This document shows, piece by piece, positions 6,493 to 14,896 of a stretch of 60,276 bases of DNA; position 1 is the stretch's first letter, and each line of letters opens with the position of its first letter. A program made the position numbers and the translations under genes. This DNA comes from a virus. The stretch covers positions 1-60,276 of IMG/VR virus record IMGVR_UViG_3300036859_000206; one strand, 5' to 3'. The notes below the pieces were generated by a model, which saw only the letters and a list, made by a program, of their open reading frames with translations, was not told where the DNA came from and did no database searches.

Positions 6493-7481
6493 TCGACCGC
6501 CCCGGCCTCCTTTCCATCAAGCCAGCCGGCTACCCCACGCCAGCCGATTGGGAGTCCGCGTGGCACGCCGTACGCGCGCGCGTCGTGACGTCAACCGACT
6601 GCGCCGCGCTATTCGGCCTGAGCCCCTACGCGACGGCCTTCGAGCTGTGGCATATCAAGGCCGGGAATTTCCTGCCGGAGTTCGAGGAGAATGAGCGCAC
6701 TGGATGGGGCAAGGCGCTTCAAGATGCCATCGCGCACAAGCTAGCCGATGACAACAGATGGCTAGTCTATCCGTTCGACCAATTCATGTACTCCGACGCC
6801 GAACGCATCGGATCATCGTTCGATTTCCGCGGCATGTTCACATCGCCGACTGACGCCCCGGCCGTCCATTTCATCCTCGAAATCAAAAACGTCGACAGCC
6901 TCGCCTTCAAGCGCGGTTGGCAGGAAACAGACTTCGGCCTCGAGGCCCCGGCGCACATCGAGCTCCAGGTGCAGCACCAGATGGAGGTCTCCGGCATCGA
7001 CCTCGCGTACATCGGCGCACTCGTCGGTGGCAATACCGTCAAACTCCTGCGCCGCGAGCGTGATCGTGCTGTCGGCCGTGCGATCCGCGCCAAGGTCGCA
7101 GAGTTCTGGGCGAGCATCGATGCGGGGACGCCACCACCGCCGCTCATGCCGATCGACGCGCAGATCGTTTGCGCGCTCCACGGGTACTCTGACGGCTCGG
7201 TCATCAACGCCGATAAGGAGACCGCCGAACTGATGGCTCAGTACGATGCACGACGCGCTGAGGCCAAGGCTGCCGAGACCGCGAGCGAGGTGCTCAAGGC
7301 GCAGATTCTCGAACGCGTGGGACCGGCCGCGAAGGTGCTGGCCGATGGCTACACGTTGTCCGCGACTCAGGTCAAGGAGACGCCGCCGACCGTCATCACA
7401 GAGGCGATGGTGGGGAAGACGTACGGGGGCAGGAAGGGTTATCGGTTGTTCCGTGTCACTCATAAGGAAGCAGCAGAATGA
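6489..7481 (+). CDS. YqaJ-type viral recombinase (lambda-Exo-like nuclease)
   Basis: 330 residues from ATG 6489 (ATGA overlap). YqaJ/PD-(D/E)xK exonuclease features: the N-terminal TSTDCAALFGLSPYATAFEL, the ERTGWGKALQDAIA helix with a metal-binding Glu, HFILEIKNVDS giving the E-x-K pair, and HIELQVQHQMEVSG with conserved Gln/His. It should digest one strand of dsDNA ends to load the annealing protein encoded next. The C-terminal third is a coiled, Ala/Glu-rich region. Confidence 0.92.
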   Translation: MIDRPGLLSIKPAGYPTPADWESAWHAVRARVVTSTDCAALFGLSPYATAFELWHIKAGNFLPEFEENERTGWGKALQDAIAHKLADDNRWLVYPFDQFMYSDAERIGSSFDFRGMFTSPTDAPAVHFILEIKNVDSLAFKRGWQETDFGLEAPAHIELQVQHQMEVSGIDLAYIGALVGGNTVKLLRRERDRAVGRAIRAKVAEFWASIDAGTPPPPLMPIDAQIVCALHGYSDGSVINADKETAELMAQYDARRAEAKAAETASEVLKAQILERVGPAAKVLADGYTLSATQVKETPPTVITEAMVGKTYGGRKGYRLFRVTHKEAAE

Positions 7482-8308
7482 GCACTCAAGTCGCCACCGC
7501 AGGATTCGAGCGCATCGATGTCGCGTTCGCCGATCCGCGCATGCGGACCCAGCTCGCGCAAGCGATGGGCGTCAAGGTCGAGGATCCGACGCTGGATCGG
7601 TTCACGCGCGTCGTGCTGCGGGCGGTGCAGGAAAACCCTGCGTTGCTCGCGCCGTCCGTGGATCGGACCAGCATGTTCCTCGCCTGCCAGCGCGCGGCGC
7701 AGGACAAGCTCTTGCCAGATGGCCGCGATGGAAGTCTCGTGCTCTACGGCAACAAGGTGCAGTGGATGCCACAAATCCACGGCATCAGAAAGCGCGCCGC
7801 CGAGTACGGCTATTCGATCGACGCCCAGGTCGTGCACGAGAACGACGAGTTCGAGCAGATTCAGGGCGACGATCCGAAGATCGTTCATCGCGCGCCGGGG
7901 TTGGGCAAGGACCGCGGCCAGATGATCGGTGCCTACGCGATCTTCCGCGAGATCAAGACCGGCACGATCGTCCACCGCGAGGTCATGACCGCAGACCAGA
8001 TCGAATCCGTGCGCGCGTGCAGCCGCTCGAAGGACAAGGGGCCGTGGCTGTCGTTCCCGTCCGAGATGTGGCGCAAGACGGTCGCCAAGCGCGGGTTCAA
8101 GTCGGTGCCGATCTACGCGGAGGAGTTTCAGGAGATTCTCCGGCGCGGGGACGATGACTACGAATTCGTTGGGTCTGCGGTCACGGCGGGGCCGGCGGCG
8201 AAACCGACACGGCCGGCTGCCCTCGCTGCTGTCGCTGCGCAGGCGCCGGATGAGATCGAGCCGGAGCCGCCTAGCGACGTCGTGGACGATGATCCGAATT
8301 CGTTTTGA
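7478..8308 (+). CDS. recT: RecT-family single-strand annealing protein
   Basis: 276 residues. RecT features: ALLAPSVDRTSMFLACQRAA, the KVQWMPQIHGIRKRAAEYG core, and PWLSFPSEMWRKTVAKRGFK near the C-terminus of the domain, followed by an acidic Pro/Ala tail ending in DDDPNSF that resembles protein-partner tails. Forms an exonuclease-annealing pair with the YqaJ protein; the genes overlap by ATGA. Expected to anneal or recombine phage DNA. Confidence 0.93.
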   Translation: MSTQVATAGFERIDVAFADPRMRTQLAQAMGVKVEDPTLDRFTRVVLRAVQENPALLAPSVDRTSMFLACQRAAQDKLLPDGRDGSLVLYGNKVQWMPQIHGIRKRAAEYGYSIDAQVVHENDEFEQIQGDDPKIVHRAPGLGKDRGQMIGAYAIFREIKTGTIVHREVMTADQIESVRACSRSKDKGPWLSFPSEMWRKTVAKRGFKSVPIYAEEFQEILRRGDDDYEFVGSAVTAGPAAKPTRPAALAAVAAQAPDEIEPEPPSDVVDDDPNSF

Positions 8309-8490
8309 ACCCCAGAGCGTCCGAAAGGACGGGACGACCGATAGCCGACCCATCGCGGCTGCGGGAGTCCGGAGTAGCGGTGGGTACGTCGGTAATGCCG
8401 ATTGACTTCGCGGAAAGACGCGGCACCCGTGGTCAGCGAAGAGCCACGCCGGACGATGGTAACCGGCACTCACTCAACCGGAGACCCGCA
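8309..8490. other. Structure-rich intergenic segment
   Basis: 182 bases without a credible ORF in an otherwise packed operon. Predicted pairings: CGTCC-GAAA-GGACG (8318-8331, GNRA-type tetraloop), CCGAC (8345-8349) with GTCGG (8388-8392), and CGTGG (8428-8432) with CCACG (8444-8448). It would be the leader of the gene at 8491 or a small RNA. No T-run terminator follows any stem. Confidence 0.45.
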
Positions 8491-8736
8491 ATGCCCAAGC
8501 AAAAATTCACCCGCGCGAAGAAGCCGGGCTGGCCGAAAGGGAAGAAACGTGGCCCGCGTACGGCGAAGGCGGTCGCGCCGCTGTGGAAGCAGTCCGTCCA
8601 GGCGGTCGTCAAGGAGGCGGTGGCGCCTGCCGGCCGAACTGTCGACGAACTGCTCGCCGACGCAGATGCCCGTATCGCCAGCCTCACCGCCGCGCGGAAT
8701 CAGTTGGCTGAGGTGGCGAAAATTCTCGGGCTCTGA
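8491..8736 (+). CDS. Small basic protein with Gly/Lys-rich nucleic-acid-binding N-terminus
   Basis: 81 residues from ATG 8491 with GGAG 8 bases upstream. The N-terminus KKPGWPKGKKRGPRTAK resembles AT-hook-like or H-NS-family basic linkers; the C-terminal half is a coiled helix (VDELLADADARIASLTAARN). Could bind DNA as an oligomer. The longer reading from 8305 lacks a start signal and was not used. Confidence 0.65.
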   Translation: MPKQKFTRAKKPGWPKGKKRGPRTAKAVAPLWKQSVQAVVKEAVAPAGRTVDELLADADARIASLTAARNQLAEVAKILGL

Positions 8737-8738
8737 AT

Positions 8739-8921
8739 ATGACCCTCACCCTCCGCATCCAATCCGGCAGCCCGACCGACCTCTCGATCTGGCTGCGCGA
8801 GTTCGCCCAGACCATCGAGCTTCGCGGCAAGCTACTCGTCGAGCGGACGGAACCGATGCAGATTCGCAGCTCCAACGGATTGGTCGGAGTCGTGGTGGTG
8901 AAGGCGGAGGATGAGACGTGA
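8739..8921 (+). CDS. Small hypothetical protein
   Basis: 60 residues, ATG two bases after the preceding stop. Beta-helix pattern with LRIQSGSPTDLSIWLREFAQ and a Val-rich end (GLVGVVVVKAED). No family recognised. Its stop overlaps a downstream GTG as GTGA. Confidence 0.55.
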   Translation: MTLTLRIQSGSPTDLSIWLREFAQTIELRGKLLVERTEPMQIRSSNGLVGVVVVKAEDET

Positions 8922-9028
8922 GGCAGATTGGGTTGTTCGAATACGTGGACTGGCAGCCGGTGGGAGTCCGGCGAACCCTGAACGCGGTGTCCGAGTCATG
9001 CTGCAATACATCAACTCGCCGGCGCTAG
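8918..9028 (+). CDS. Tiny ORF coupled by GTGA
   Basis: 36 residues from GTG 8918, overlapping the preceding TGA: RQIGLFEYVDWQPVGVRRTL followed by a Ser/Cys/Arg-rich end. The first half looks protein-like, the second half does not and overlaps the next ORF by 31 bases. It may be a real micro-protein or chance. Confidence 0.35.
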   Translation: MRQIGLFEYVDWQPVGVRRTLNAVSESCCNTSTRRR

Positions 9029-9204
9029 AACAACAACTTCTCGCGCTCGCCAACGGCAAGCCAGGCGAACGTTACTGCATCGACGGATGCTGGTTTGAGG
9101 TCAATCCTGACGGCGAGACGTGTCGCATCATTGGGTCGCTAGGGTTTCTCTTACACGGCGAACCCGCTCCATCATCTCCGGACGATCCTCCACCGGAATG
9201 TTAG
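8998..9204 (+). CDS. Small hypothetical protein
   Basis: 68 residues from ATG 8998: MLQYINSPALEQQLLALANG, then CIDGCWFEVNPDGETCRI, a likely beta hairpin with three Cys. Last gene of the rightward early operon. Its final 77 bases overlap the 3' end of the convergent 1921-residue gene, so the Pro-rich C-terminus may be less constrained. No terminator is visible between the two. Confidence 0.55.
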   Translation: MLQYINSPALEQQLLALANGKPGERYCIDGCWFEVNPDGETCRIIGSLGFLLHGEPAPSSPDDPPPEC

Positions 9205-12200
9205 GCAGCGCCGAGCGCACTGATCGCAGCAAGGCTGGTCCGAGCTTGTACTGCTTGCGCTCTTGCTCGCTGGCCATGTCCCACGCCTTGATCTTCTGGT
9301 TCAACGGAAGACGAGCAAAGCGGATCGCAGGAACATCTTGATGGGCCTCTGTCCGCAGGTTTTTCACCTGACGTGGCGACAATCCATTGAGGTCTGGAAC
9401 CTCTCCAGCCTTCACCTTCGCCAATTCTTCCTTGAAGCGGTCAGACCGCTCGGCCATCTCCGCGGTACGAGCGCCTTGCGGAAGGGTGTCGAAGTAGCGC
9501 TCAGCGACGTAATCCTGGAAGGCCGTGCGCGACACGTTAGCCGGCGCCGGCGTAATCCCAACGAACGGTGCGACCTTGGCGGCCAACCCTTCGCCAGCCT
9601 TGGCGTTCTTCGCCGCACCCTGCACTGAGTACGGAAGGAACGACTTCGCCATGTACGTGAGGAATTGCTGCACCTCGCGCGGAATTGGATCTTCCGGATT
9701 GAAAATCTGGTTCCCGTAGAAGTCCTTGTTCGACAGCATTTCCGACATCATGGAGAGCGTCGGGTGAAGTTTGTGCTTTAGCGTCTCCACCGGATGCCGC
9801 GAGAACTGCCACTCGTCCTTGACGTATGACGGGAAGGACACACGCTCAGGTGAGCCGTCAGGATTGGTTCGCCCGGTCTTGGGGAAGAAATAATCCTTTG
9901 GCTCCTCTGGGCCTTTGCCAGTGAGAAGCTGCTGTGTCATCGCGCCCATGATGGCCACGGTCGCGTTCAGCGTGATGAGATACGACAGCCGGTTCGACAT
10001 GCGCGCCATGCGCTCATTCGTGACTGTTCCTGCCTTGCCCAAAGGACCGAGATATTCCTCCGGTTTTGCGATACCTTTGACGTCGCTGAGTGAGCCGAAA
10101 ATCAGGCGCAGCGTACCAGCGTTCCAGCCGACCGACTGCACTGACGTATGCAGTGCATCGCGCACCGTCCGATGCCAGAACAGGTTGTCATACGTGAACT
10201 GCCCCAACCGATCGTCGACGTCGGCATTCACCTTGGCGGCGATCTGTCGCATCACATCCGGATTCAGCGCATCGACCGTGCCAGCGTAGTCGCTGGCCTC
10301 CTCGCCGAGCTTCGGCGCGAGCCGTTCGAGTTCGAACTTTGCCAGCATCACGCGAGCCATCATCTTCTGCGCCGGGACCAACCGATGCGCGATCAGCCGC
10401 GTGGTCGACTCGATCAGCGCCGGGAGCGCCTTGCGCGTGGCTGCCGCGGTATCGCCCTGCCGGTACGCGCGGATCGCGGACGTGAAGTCGTTGTTGTACT
10501 CGGTCGACGACATGCGCGCTCTGGCGCCACCTTGGTCGAGGAAGTGGAAGATCGCCTGCATTTGCGGATCGCTGGCTTCCTCGCCGAGATACTGCTTGAG
10601 CAGCGACGCTCCCTTGCCCTTGCCGGCGATCGCCTGCAACGTGTGCGGGATCGCGAGCGCGGCGTCGGCGAACGACTTCATCGACGAGCCGAGATCACCC
10701 TTCGCGAGATAGCGCCAGCCGAGATCTAGGTTCGAGGCCGCCGAGTCGAGCGTGGTCATGCCCGCGTGGAACGCCGAGAGGCCGAGCCGCGCGCTCAGCA
10801 TCATGTTCTGGAACCAGCGGAACGAACGCCACGCCTGGAACTGCCCGAGGCCCTGCGCGAGATGGTTGTTCAGGTCGCGCGCCACGAGGTCCGGTGCGAG
10901 CACGCCGCGGAAGGTCGGATCGTTGACGCGCGAGTAGCCTTGAGGGATCCGCGCGTCGGGGTCGTCCTTGCGGAGCCAGCCGCGCTGCTCGAGCTCGTTG
11001 CGCCAGCGAAGTGAGGCGATCAGCTTCTCGCCGGACTGGTAGCGCGCCATGAAGGCGTCCATCGGGTTCAGCGACGCCGGTTCGAGCCCGGCTTTGATGC
11101 CTTCCTCGTAGTCCTCGTAGAACCTTTGCCTGGTGAACGCCTTGTCGCCAGCGAGGGGGCGCTTGCCGGCGATAGTCTCGAACACGGAGGCCACGCGCTC
11201 GACGGGATCCTTCCACAGCTGGTGCCAGTAGTTCTCGCGCAGGTTCGGCAGATACTTGCCGGCCGGATCCTGCTTGCGGAGATCGTCGTACTGACGGTCG
11301 AGCAAACGGTCGCCGAGATCGATCGCCTGACGAGATACTGGATCGGTGACGGCCTCCTTGCCGCCGCGCTGGAACGCGATGATGTCCTTGTAGGCCGCGA
11401 GCGCCAAACCCTGCCCTTCGAGCCCCTGCTTGCGGAGCTCGCCGACGCGCTTGTCCAGGTGGGTGCGGAAGTCGTCGACCGCAGAGTCCGCCTTCGCGAC
11501 GTTGCGCGCTTGCTCCGCCATCGTGGCCCGGCCGATACCGCGGCCAATCTCGCGCTGGCGCTCGGCGGTCACGGCATCGATCGCGGCAGCGGCCTGGCGC
11601 ACGTCGGCGACGCTGTACAGCGGGCCAACGCGATCCACGCCAGCCATGCTGAGCTTGCTGCCATCGGCGCGCTTCACATGCCGCGCCGCTCGAGCGACCA
11701 GCGCACGAGCCTCAGCCTGCGTGAACTGGATATCCAGCCCCAGCGTCTCGCGCGCGAACCGACGCATCGCGGCGACCACGCGATCGAGCACTGAGGCGTC
11801 GACACCGCGCTCGGCCATGACCGCGAGCGCCTCGCGCGCGAACAGCGCATCGTTGGCGCCGCGATAGCGCTCACTGGCTGAGGCTACGGCGTCGCGGATG
11901 GCGGGTGCGAGTCGTTCCGGGTGCGTGCGCCAGTCGGCGAGCTGGGTCTCGATCGCGGCCCAGGTCTTCTCGCCCGTGATCGCCTCGACCCCGAAGTGGC
12001 CGACTTGCTCGTGCGCGATGATGGACTGTGCGTGGCGCGCGTCGCGAATGTTGTCGCTGACGAGATAGACCTTGCCGTTGTCGAGGTCGGCGTAGCCAGC
12101 GGCGTCAGCGCGGTGCGGCGTGCCGTCAGGTAGCGCGGGAAGATCAGCGGCGGACTTGACGACGACGGTCTCGAGCGCGCCTGGGCGGGCGGCAGCGTAT

Positions 12201-14893
12201 TTCTCGATCGCTGCGTGGTGCTCTGGGGGGCGCTCGGCCTTTGGCTGTTCGCCGGCGTGGTACAGCGGCTCGCCCTTGGCCTTCGCGAACGCAGCCTGCA
12301 TCGCTGTCGGCGGCGGCTCCTCGACACCGGCTGCCTTGCCCTTCGCGATCTCGGTAGCAACGCGCTCGTCCTGCGCGGCTGACTCCAGCGCAGCGAACTG
12401 CTCCGGCGTCTTCGCGCGGTCGGCCTTCTCCTGCGCCGCGAGCTCGGCCTGCCGCTTCTCGAATGCAGCGTCGGTCTCGCCCTTCTTGCGGACGGCCGCG
12501 ACTTGCTTCTCGAAAACTTTGTTGGCGAGGCCGGTGATCTCGGGGTCGGCTGGCTTGGCCGGCGCCGGCGCGGTTACGCGTGCTTCTGGGGCTGCGGCTT
12601 GGACTGGACGGGACTCTGCTCGTCGTTCACCACTTCCAGCTTCGACCCCGGCGGCAGCGTTGCCGCCCAATCCCCGAACGTCATCCCCTGCATGTCCCGA
12701 ACGGGGGTTGACCCCGAGCTTGGCGGCTTTGTTGGCCTTGGCTGCGGCGTTGGCTTCGGGGACGTCTTTGCCGATTCCATAGCTCAGTCCTAGGTTGGTG
12801 ACTTGCTCCACGCGCCCATCGGGCAGCGTGACCTTGATCTTGAGGCTCCCAATTGCAGTTTGGAGCGCCTTTCCGGCCTTTTCAAGCTCAACCGGATCAG
12901 CGGCATTCGTAGCGTGAACGATCTCGTCGCCACCGATCCCGTAGACCTTGCCGGGCAGATGCTCAGCGGCCACCGACATGATGCGGTGGAGCACCTGATC
13001 GCCGCCCTCCTGCCCGAGTCGGTCGTTGACGTTCTTGAAGCGGTCCAAGTCCATGAACAGCATCGGCCCAGAGACATTGCCGCTCTCGACGTCCTTCTTC
13101 AGGCCGCGCAGGTTCCGCATACCATCGATCGGCTCGCCCATCACTTGATGGGTCGTGAGCGCGTTCTCGATGGCCGCTGCGTGGGCCTCCGGCGTGATCG
13201 GCTCTACCGGCCGCGCCCCGACCTCCGGCTGCGCTCCGGCCCGCTCACCGGCGCCTGCCCCGGCTTGCGCTGGCTGTTGTAGATCTTGGCGACCGACGTC
13301 TTGGCCTGCTTCGCTGGGACGCCCTTGGACTCCAGCTTGTCGCGGATTTTCTCGTACTTGATCGATGGCATTCGTGGTCTCCTTCGTGATGGACGGAGAT
13401 GCCGGCGGCTCATTCGCCGGCACCCCCTCGCCTGTGGTCAGCCCTTCAGCCCCACGTACGGGCGCTGGCTCCGTTTGGGCGGCGCCCTGCGTCCATTCGC
13501 CGGTGCCTTGGACTTTTTCGCCTTCACGGATCACCTCCTTCGGTTGTGCGGCGCCCGGCTCGCTGGCTGGCGTGACCTTGGCCGCGTTGGGATTACGCAA
13601 CACCCACTGATCCTTGCCGACGCTGACGACATCGTAGCCGGGGTTCTTCGCTGCGGCCTTGTTCGCGGCTTCGACGTTCCTGAACGGGTTTCCGTTCTTG
13701 TTCAGGATGTCGTTCTGGCTGGCGAGTAGTTCGTCGGCGTCGCGGCGGAGCGCTTCGTAGGAGTTCGGACCGCCAGGCTCAGCCTTCGCGTGGAGCGCTT
13801 CCTGCGTGACCGCCGCGACGTTCGCCGCCTCGGACATGGAGCCTGGAGTCGCCTCGGGATGTGGAACATTAGCCGGAGGTTTCACAGGCGCGGCGCGTCC
13901 GTGGAACAGTGAACCGAACCCGCCGGCGAGCCCGCCGAACGCCGCGCCGGCCGCTGCTGCGCCGCCAGATCCTTCACCGATGTCGCGCGTCTCGCCGGTC
14001 GCCCTGTTGGCCGCCGCGATCTCAGCTGCGTTCTGGCCGACGCCGACGCCAGCGTTCAGCGCCGCATCGGTCATGCCGCCGGCCAGCGCGCGCGGAAGGA
14101 GGCCCTCGCCGACGACCTTCGCCAGCGCCGATTGGACAGGGCGAGCGAATGGTAGGCCGAGAACCATACCGCCGACGCCGCCAGCGATCGACCCTGGAAC
14201 GAACGACCCCTCACCCGCTGCCTTGGCCACGGTCTCGCGAGCGGCGCCTGGAGAGGCTCCTGCTGCGATCTCGGCGGTATAGGCCGGAACCTTCTGGAGC
14301 TCGTCGAACGGCATCGAGCGGATTCGCTCGCCCTCGTGCTCGAGCGCGGCACCGCCGCCGGTTGCGGCCCCGACCGCGCCCATCGTCGCCAGCTGGGTCG
14401 GGACAGACGCGCCGCGCGTTAGGACTGCGGCGCCAATGAACGGGGCCGCGCCGCCAAGAATCTGAGCCGCCTGACCCGCCGCACCCCGCAACGACGGATC
14501 GCCGCGGAAGTGGAGCGACTCGCCCTTGAGGATGTTGCCCTCAACGCCGGTATCGGCAGTGGCCTGAGAGAACTCCGGGCTGACCGACTCGGCGAGTCCG
14601 GCACCCTTGGCCTGGAGCCAGTCTGCCGGCGTGTTCAGGAAGTTGCCGGCGCGCAGGCCCACCGCGGCGGCGATCGGTGCGGCGACCATCTTGGACGCTT
14701 CGCCGAAACCGCGCAGCGCCGAGCCGGTCCCGCTGACGAGCGCTGATCCGGCAGTCTTGGCTACGTCAGCGAGGTCGTCGGTCACGCCGCGTGGCTGGTC
14801 TGAGATGACGGGACCACTGTACGGCTCCAGCTTAGGCCGCGCGAACGTCGCGGTGTCCGGCACCACTTCACCGTCGTATGGCTTAAATTCCAT
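9128..14893 (-). CDS. Giant virion (polyvalent-type) protein with GGDEF-like and HExxH motifs
   Basis: 1921 residues. Order: N-terminal Ala/Gly-rich hydrophobic segments to about 330; Gln/Pro linker; a GGDEF-like domain from about 570 with MDLDRFKNVND (about 613-623), GDQVLHR, GIGGDEI (about 652-658) and a late AAAKANKAAKLG helix; a second charged linker; a zincin motif HEQVGH at 961-966; then a long helical C-terminal half (from about 1100 to 1921) of the kind seen in large polyvalent or ejection proteins of podoviruses. Last gene of the late operon. Likely packaged and injected. The GGDEF signature has Ile for Phe and lacks the usual preceding Arg. Enzymatic activity is unproven. Confidence 0.75.
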   Translation of the reverse strand: MEFKPYDGEVVPDTATFARPKLEPYSGPVISDQPRGVTDDLADVAKTAGSALVSGTGSALRGFGEASKMVAAPIAAAVGLRAGNFLNTPADWLQAKGAGLAESVSPEFSQATADTGVEGNILKGESLHFRGDPSLRGAAGQAAQILGGAAPFIGAAVLTRGASVPTQLATMGAVGAATGGGAALEHEGERIRSMPFDELQKVPAYTAEIAAGASPGAARETVAKAAGEGSFVPGSIAGGVGGMVLGLPFARPVQSALAKVVGEGLLPRALAGGMTDAALNAGVGVGQNAAEIAAANRATGETRDIGEGSGGAAAAGAAFGGLAGGFGSLFHGRAAPVKPPANVPHPEATPGSMSEAANVAAVTQEALHAKAEPGGPNSYEALRRDADELLASQNDILNKNGNPFRNVEAANKAAAKNPGYDVVSVGKDQWVLRNPNAAKVTPASEPGAAQPKEVIREGEKVQGTGEWTQGAAQTEPAPVRGAEGLTTGEGVPANEPPASPSITKETTNAIDQVRENPRQAGVQGRPSEAGQDVGRQDLQQPAQAGAGAGERAGAQPEVGARPVEPITPEAHAAAIENALTTHQVMGEPIDGMRNLRGLKKDVESGNVSGPMLFMDLDRFKNVNDRLGQEGGDQVLHRIMSVAAEHLPGKVYGIGGDEIVHATNAADPVELEKAGKALQTAIGSLKIKVTLPDGRVEQVTNLGLSYGIGKDVPEANAAAKANKAAKLGVNPRSGHAGDDVRGLGGNAAAGVEAGSGERRAESRPVQAAAPEARVTAPAPAKPADPEITGLANKVFEKQVAAVRKKGETDAAFEKRQAELAAQEKADRAKTPEQFAALESAAQDERVATEIAKGKAAGVEEPPPTAMQAAFAKAKGEPLYHAGEQPKAERPPEHHAAIEKYAAARPGALETVVVKSAADLPALPDGTPHRADAAGYADLDNGKVYLVSDNIRDARHAQSIIAHEQVGHFGVEAITGEKTWAAIETQLADWRTHPERLAPAIRDAVASASERYRGANDALFAREALAVMAERGVDASVLDRVVAAMRRFARETLGLDIQFTQAEARALVARAARHVKRADGSKLSMAGVDRVGPLYSVADVRQAAAAIDAVTAERQREIGRGIGRATMAEQARNVAKADSAVDDFRTHLDKRVGELRKQGLEGQGLALAAYKDIIAFQRGGKEAVTDPVSRQAIDLGDRLLDRQYDDLRKQDPAGKYLPNLRENYWHQLWKDPVERVASVFETIAGKRPLAGDKAFTRQRFYEDYEEGIKAGLEPASLNPMDAFMARYQSGEKLIASLRWRNELEQRGWLRKDDPDARIPQGYSRVNDPTFRGVLAPDLVARDLNNHLAQGLGQFQAWRSFRWFQNMMLSARLGLSAFHAGMTTLDSAASNLDLGWRYLAKGDLGSSMKSFADAALAIPHTLQAIAGKGKGASLLKQYLGEEASDPQMQAIFHFLDQGGARARMSSTEYNNDFTSAIRAYRQGDTAAATRKALPALIESTTRLIAHRLVPAQKMMARVMLAKFELERLAPKLGEEASDYAGTVDALNPDVMRQIAAKVNADVDDRLGQFTYDNLFWHRTVRDALHTSVQSVGWNAGTLRLIFGSLSDVKGIAKPEEYLGPLGKAGTVTNERMARMSNRLSYLITLNATVAIMGAMTQQLLTGKGPEEPKDYFFPKTGRTNPDGSPERVSFPSYVKDEWQFSRHPVETLKHKLHPTLSMMSEMLSNKDFYGNQIFNPEDPIPREVQQFLTYMAKSFLPYSVQGAAKNAKAGEGLAAKVAPFVGITPAPANVSRTAFQDYVAERYFDTLPQGARTAEMAERSDRFKEELAKVKAGEVPDLNGLSPRQVKNLRTEAHQDVPAIRFARLPLNQKIKAWDMASEQERKQYKLGPALLRSVRSALPNIPVEDRPEMMERVRRVRETLATQ
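13204..13371 (-). CDS. Small gene nested out of frame in the giant virion gene
   Basis: 55 residues. ATG 13371 has AAGGAG about 8 bases upstream. MPSIKYEKIRDKLESKGVPA plus KQAKTSVAKIYNSQRKPGQ looks like a natural basic helical protein, while the main frame here encodes only a Gln/Ala/Gly linker. Ends RSRRSGRGR. Nested placement inside a linker and the strong ribosome-binding site argue that it is real, but no homologue is recognised with certainty. Confidence 0.5.
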   Translation of the reverse strand: MPSIKYEKIRDKLESKGVPAKQAKTSVAKIYNSQRKPGQAPVSGPERSRRSGRGR

Positions 14894-14896
14894 TGC

